Position numbers and translations under genes: made by a program
Shown: piece after piece, positions 59,683 to 64,000 of the stretch
How positions within the stretch are numbered: the stretch's first letter is position 1
How the letters are laid out: each line of letters begins with the position of its first letter
NCBI GenBank assembly: GCA_933207985.1
Contig: OW240924.1
Location: 71,182,517-71,246,516 of the forward strand
DNA: 64,000 bases
Source of the DNA: Pelobates cultripes
Lineage: Eukaryota; Chordata; Amphibia; Anura; Pelobatidae
Direction of reading: 5' to 3'
Notes under the pieces: generated by a model
Database searches by the model: none
What the model was told of the DNA's origin: nothing
The model's input: only the letters and a program-made list of their open reading frames with translations

Positions 59683-60402
59683 AGTCAATTATAAACGGCC
59701 ATCTTCGCCCATTGTAAATAAACCTTTGTTTTTGTATGCCCACTTTTTTATATTAGTTGCCATATAGAGGAATCTCTAGTTAGTATTTATATCATGCAAC
59801 ATAATATCTAGGCTTCCAATTCATATGCCATTAGTGCGCGAAGCAAGCACAGTACCAAACTGTGCAGAAATCCACCCCAAAAATACTGTGCAGGATAAAA
59901 AAAACTAACTGTGACCAATACAGAGCCCTATACCCTCGCCCTGCGCACCTTTTCTGATAGGCCACTAAGCATATTAGATGCAAATCAATATCTTATGGTT
60001 ACCATACAAAGCAAGTTATTGTCTAACCCCTTGAAAAAAATCACAGTGTAAGCAAAGCTTGCAGTTCAATTAGAGCCATTTCTACCTTGCTATTATACCA
60101 TGCAGAGCAACCACTTCCATTGCTGTCAGTGATGACGAAAATGCTCAGCCAGGACCAGGCTGGGTTCTGTCTGGCAAAGAAGTACTTCAATACCAGGGTT
60201 TGCTGTGATTCTACCTTTTATGTAGCGTTTCCCTTCAATTCTTAACCTTCTTCCCTATCTTCTCTTACCCAGTCTCCTGGCTGATCACATCGCTCTCAGC
60301 ATCTCTCCGTCTCTCCCATGAATACGCTCTGCCCCTTCCAGTGTGTCACACATCTACCCTCCCGCAGACCTCTCGGAGCAGACTGCTGTTTGTGCACTAG
60401 TG
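59683..60402. other. No feature seen
   Basis: No gene or repeat assignable. Confidence 0.4.
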
Positions 60403-60560
60403 AGATTATTCACTAGAGTGTGAATTGTCAGGAGTTCAAAGTGAATTTAAAATTGGAGACCAAAACATCCAAACTGAAAGCACAGCTCTGGATTATTTAC
60501 TAGAGTGAGAATTCAAAGTGAATTTCAAATTGAAGGTCAAAATAGCAGAAGTAGAAAAAA
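60403..60560. repeat. Two tandem diverged copies of a 70-bp unit
   Basis: 'ttcaaagtgaatttaaaatt' plus 'ggagaccaaaacatcc' recurs as 'ttcaaagtgaatttcaaatt' plus 'gaaggtcaaaatagc'. Related to the foldback at 35996. Confidence 0.5.
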
Positions 60561-61077
60561 AATCTATAAGTCAGCTATGCTTTCAATATGGCTACTTTGG
60601 ACTTATATATGAAAATCACTTTGAATTCCCGCTTTAGCCACTCCCACTCAAACTCTGTGCGGACTTTGAGAAATTTTCCAATTTGGATATTGTGGCTTAA
60701 AAGTCTCTGAAATTTTCTTTTCACCACAAAATGGTTCACAAGACTGCCAAAGGTTCCTTGAACAGTTGGCTGAGCATCATGGGAAACAGAATGCAGAACA
60801 GGAGATGCACCAAGTAGACTAATGGCTGGCTGAGCACCATGGGAGTAGCGTACCTTCCAACAGCTTTTGATTTGGCAGGAAGTCCCCAATTAGGAACACA
60901 AATTCAATTGTCACTTTATATCTTCACTGATGATGAAAACTAGTGACAAATTGTAAAATGCGTTACCTTCGCAGCTGGTAAGCATCAGATCTTAACTCCC
61001 CACTGCATTTCACACAGCAAACTGGAAATGTTACGCAAATATAGTCAGTGACAAGTAGAGGAACAGCGGTAAGCTGA

Positions 61078-62150
61078 CTGTCATGGGAAATGTAGTCCAA
61101 ATGATTGGGGTTATGGGACATATATTCCAAATGATAGAGATCATGTAGTCCAAATGATGGGATGGGGGTCATGGGACCCGTGGTCCAAAAGATGGGTTGC
61201 GGGCAGTGGTGTAGGCAGGACAAAACTCAGGTGCCCCCCCGCATCATCCCCACCCAACCCTTCCCCCTGCCCCGCCTTCTAAATACACACACACACATTC
61301 ACTGACAGATACGCATACACTAGCTAACATAAACACACTCGCTAACAGACACACACTCACTAACAGACACACATACAGACACACACTAACAGACACACAC
61401 TAACAGACACACACACACACACACTAACAGACACACCCACTAATAGACACACACACACTCACTCACATTAACACACTCGCCTTTTCTTTTCTTTTTTTGA
61501 TTTAACCCGTCCAGCCTCCTTACCTTTGGAAATGCTGGAAAGGGGTTCTCCCTCTCCCTGGGGTCTAGTGGGGCTGCTGGGCTCCTGGTCGGGCGGCGCT
61601 GGCGAGGGGCACTTTCCCCTGAGCGCTCTGCTCAGCTCCCTCGTGCACCACAGAGTGATGCCGGGAGCCGGAATATGACATCACTCTGCGGGAGCTGAGC
61701 AGAGCACTCAGGGGAAAGTGCTCCCTCGCCAGTGCCGCCCGCCCGGCTTGTCAGTTAGCCACAAGGCTAACAAGACATTTGCCCTGGGCATTTGGGGGCA
61801 GCTTTTTTTGCGACCCCTGGAAAATGCCACCCAAGGCAAATGCCTTGTTTGCCTTGCTACTAAAACGTCCCTGGTTGCAGGTCATGGGACATGTAGTCCA
61901 AATGATGGGTTGGGGGGGTCATAGGATATGTAGTCCAAATGATGGGTTGGGAGTCATGGGATATGTAGTCCAAATGATGGGTTGGGAGTCATGGGATATG
62001 TAGTCCAAATGATGGATTGGGAGTCATGGGATATGTAGTCCAAATGATGGGTTGGGAGTCATGGGATATGTAGTCCAAATGATGGGTTGGGGGTCATGGG
62101 ATATGTAGTCCAAATGATGGGTTGGGGGTCATAGGATATGTAGACCACAA
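61078..62150. repeat. 35-bp minisatellite, interrupted by a hAT element
   Basis: The unit contains 'atgtagtccaaatgatgggt' and 'gtcatgggat'. Diverged copies lie at 61078-61203 and nearly identical copies, at a 35-bp period, at 61882-62150. The hAT element 61204-61873 sits between them. Confidence 0.9.
61204..61873. mobile_element. Non-autonomous hAT element inside the minisatellite
   Basis: Ends CAGTGGTGTAGG and AACGTCCCTG are flanked by gttgcggg (61196-61203) and gttgcagg (61874-61881), an 8-bp duplication with one mismatch. A shorter relative of 8434-9378, with the same order of parts: CA-rich array, GC-rich segment, 'gcatttgccctgggcatttg' region. Confidence 0.88.
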
Positions 62151-62502
62151 AAGTTAGCCAAATAACAAGATGAATGTCATCACAGAATATGTTATGTGCC
62201 ACAAATTAGGCAAATGGCTGGCTAACTGTTATGGGAAATGTCCACATGTGTAGTCCCACAAATTAACCCCATGGCTGGCTGTCTGAGGAGTTGTAGTGCA
62301 CAATATGTGTAGCACCAGAAAGATAGCCAAGTGATTGGCAGAGTGTCATGGGAAATGTAGTCCACAGCACACAGGGTGCCAGAAGTGACCCAGATACCTG
62401 GCTGCGCGTCCTGGGAGTTGAGAGCTCAGCTCAGGGCAGCCTGTCACTCCTCACCTCTCTCAGAGTGTCCCCCGGTAAGGATGGCAGGTCTCTCGCTCTC
62501 AC

Positions 62503-62611
62503 CATGTCCCCTGGTGCAGTGTGAGTGCAGTGTGAGTGCAGTGTGAGTGCAGTGTGAGTGCAGTGTGAGTGGCTGACACCCGGCTCCCTCCAGCTCACAC
62601 TCCCCTCCACT
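62503..62611 (-). other. FMN1: Predicted non-coding first exon of FMN1
   Basis: The predicted transcript starts about 25-30 bases downstream of the TATA box and runs to a splice donor ATG|GTGAGA, with the last exon base at 62503. Much of the exon is an 11-bp tandem repeat (gtgcagtgtga, five copies, 62514-62568). The exon ends on an ATG. If it joins directly to the acceptor at 39834, this opens a ten-codon upstream reading frame that stops before the real start codon. The start site and direct joining are inferred, and further leader exons may exist in the intron. Confidence 0.45.
62514..62568. repeat. 11-bp tandem repeat, five perfect copies
   Basis: The unit gtgcagtgtga is repeated five times without visible mismatch inside the predicted FMN1 first exon. 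It gives the leader a repeated CACTGCACTCA pattern on the transcribed strand. Short tandem arrays of this kind commonly vary in copy number. Confidence 0.9.
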
Positions 62612-62633
62612 CACAGCATCTGTCACCCCGTCC

Positions 62634-62774
62634 CTTATATAGCCGCAGAGTACCCGCATCCCGCGCCTGGCCACGCCCCCTCTCTACAGGAGCACGTTCG
62701 GACAGCCAATCGCGTGCGGGTGCTGGCCCAAGGAGGCGGGAAACAGGGGGGGTTGCAGAAAAGGCGGGAACGGG
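62634..62774 (-). promoter_or_regulatory. FMN1: Core promoter of FMN1 (CCAAT, GC box, TATA)
   Basis: Read on the minus strand, this GC-rich, CpG-containing block holds a TATA box (TATATAAG, 62641-62634). Upstream of it are a GC/KLF box (GGGGGCGTGG, 62680-62671) and an inverted CCAAT box (ATTGGC, 62710-62705). Two GGCGGGAA motifs resembling E2F sites lie further upstream, near 62736 and 62763. Spacing and order are those of a polymerase II core promoter firing to the left, with a start expected near 62611. It faces the FMN1 coding exons and is followed by a good splice donor. This is the only CpG-rich, promoter-like block in the window. Assignment to FMN1 is inference from orientation and position. 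Confidence 0.62.
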
Positions 62775-62810
62775 GCGTGGCGCGCGGCAGTGTGGCAGTT
62801 TGAGGAGAGG

Positions 62811-63468
62811 GTGGTGGGGAGCTCAGGTCAGCTGTCCTGTTGGGACAGTTACTATTTAGTCATTAAAATGTGGCAAACAACTCACTGAGCTACCTACTGA
62901 GCAGGGAGGGTGATAGCAGGGATCCCCAAATGATGGCTTTTTTAACAATATCCTCCCATGTCACTTCACACCACTCAAAAGGGTGAAAACAGCCCTTAAC
63001 ACGTCCATAGACTGCATTGTGACAGCATTCCTGCCATGTAAATCCTGTAAATCATCATTTATAACACACACACACACACACACACACCCTCATACTAACT
63101 TTACATCCTTCTCCTGTCAGGTAACATCCAGCACAGCATTCACTTTACAAATCTGACATGGACAGTCACTAATGTGTTAATTGTCAAGAAAATTCAAAGA
63201 AAATATAACATTTTAGTGAAAAATAGCCAAACTAAGTCCCCAGCTATATTTTCACAATTGTCTATTTTGTCTTGAAATTTCAAATAAAATATATCGAATA
63301 ACCCAATAAGCCAAGCATTTTCTCACTAAATAACGTGGAATTTTCCGCTTTAGAGAGGTTTTTAACTTCTTAAGGACCAAATGTTAAATATTTTGTGTTG
63401 TAACAATTTGTTCCCTAAAGATAGGGATGCCATATCCGCCATGTTTTACAGGACACATCATTTATATC
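62811..63468. other. Upstream flank of FMN1; microsatellite only
   Basis: A (CA)n run at 63064-63087. Otherwise no feature; in other vertebrates RYR3 lies in this direction, but nothing of it is seen here. Confidence 0.4.
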
Positions 63469-63612
63469 AGGGGTGCCCAAAAGGTAGAACGACAGATGCA
63501 GAACTACAACTCCCATGATGCTTTGCATGCCGTTAGAATGTTTTAGAACGACAAAGCATCATAGGAGTTGTAGTTCTACAACATCTAGAGATCTACCTTT
63601 TGTGCACCCCTG
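63469..63612. mobile_element. 144-bp hAT foldback MITE
   Basis: CAGGGGTGCCCAAAAGGTAG pairs with CTACCTTTTGTGCACCCCTG. Arms contain 'actacaactcccatgatgct' and its complement. Flanks atttatat / atttagtg fit a decayed 8-bp duplication. Confidence 0.8.
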
Positions 63613-64000
63613 ATTTAGTGACTATTCATGTAAAAAAAATTTGGCTAAAGCAAAGTTCGTATTAAAGTTCCTAACCAAATAAAAGTTAAATCTGTGTTTT
63701 GTGTACACTGTGCAACTAGCAAAATATTGAATGTTCCAAAGCGTTTGGTGCTTTGAATCTTACATGCTCTAGAATTTAGACATTTAGGATCAAAATGTTC
63801 CTCGCACATATTTACCCACAATTGCAAGAACTGGTTAACTCTTATTTGATGCATGCAATGTGTGTAGTGTTCACATTTAAAGTTTCTGTTTATGTTCTGT
63901 TACCAAATCCTTGGTGTCGGTTTTATGTTTTCCAAATGCTGGGAGTCAAAATGTTCTTTAAATTTTGTGAGCTTCTAATAATCACCCCTAGATTATATGT

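Larger units (their letters stand above)
39835..62502 (-). other. FMN1: FMN1 intron 1
   Basis: This 22.7-kb interval between the predicted first exon and the first coding exon holds no open frame resembling a host protein. It contains T2-like MITEs, a CR1-type tail, a Tc1-like copy, GTTCGCGA foldback elements, hAT elements and a minisatellite, all listed separately. Between them (for example 40850-42835, 45801-46320, 46820-47677, 52245-53007, 53310-54560 and 56735-58640) I see only AT-rich sequence with no assignable feature. Confidence 0.5.

Noticed and set aside
62558..62859. 81- and 96-codon plus-strand frames across the GC-rich promoter
   Set aside because: GC-rich DNA lacks stops by chance. 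The frames run through promoter boxes on the opposite strand and show no known domain.

Overview
The window looks like vertebrate nuclear DNA, most probably from a frog or another amphibian. It has long introns, GT-AG splice sites, abundant microsatellites and very many DNA transposons. The commonest repeat is a TTAA-flanked miniature element with TTAAAGG/CCTTTAA ends, resembling the T2 (Kolobok) MITEs known from Xenopus. The species assignment is inference.

Only one host gene can be supported: the 5' part of formin-1 (FMN1, the 'limb deformity' actin-nucleating formin), on the minus strand. Reading right to left, the parts are a GC-rich promoter with CCAAT, GC and TATA boxes at about 62.63-62.77 kb and a non-coding first exon ending at 62503. 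A 22.7-kb intron follows, then a large coding exon at 39834-37914 (start codon at 39717) and a 152-nt coding exon at 25892-25741. A second large exon at 23509-21986 carries its own start codon, preceded by an in-frame stop. Last comes a 118-nt exon at 21777-21660. Splice phases allow two proteins with different N-termini that share the 118-nt exon: a long form (39.7 kb exon to 25.8 kb exon to 21.7 kb exon) and an internal-start form (23.5 kb exon to 21.7 kb exon). This matches the isoform I / isoform IV organisation known for mouse formin. The FH1 and FH2 domains are not seen and must lie beyond the left end of the window.

The rest is intron, upstream sequence and transposable elements. 1-21 kb: a Tc1-like transposon interrupted by a 504-bp insert, two hAT-type elements (6990-7989, 8434-9378), a 5'-truncated L1 on the minus strand (10477-13503) interrupted by a 401-bp insertion with a perfect 75-bp inverted repeat, a degraded Ty3/gypsy element with integrase before reverse transcriptase (13676-16500, Gmr1-like), and a GT-rich/pyrimidine-rich satellite stretch (18.2-19.7 kb). 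21-40 kb: FMN1 exons separated by T2-like MITEs. 40-62 kb: intron 1, with about a dozen T2-like MITEs, a CR1-type LINE tail, a second Tc1-like copy, three members of a GTTCGCGA foldback MITE family, and hAT elements at 55466-56726 and 61204-61873, the latter inside a 35-bp minisatellite. 62.8-64 kb: upstream flank with one more foldback element.

No tRNA, rRNA, CRISPR or bacterial feature was found, and no other host gene.
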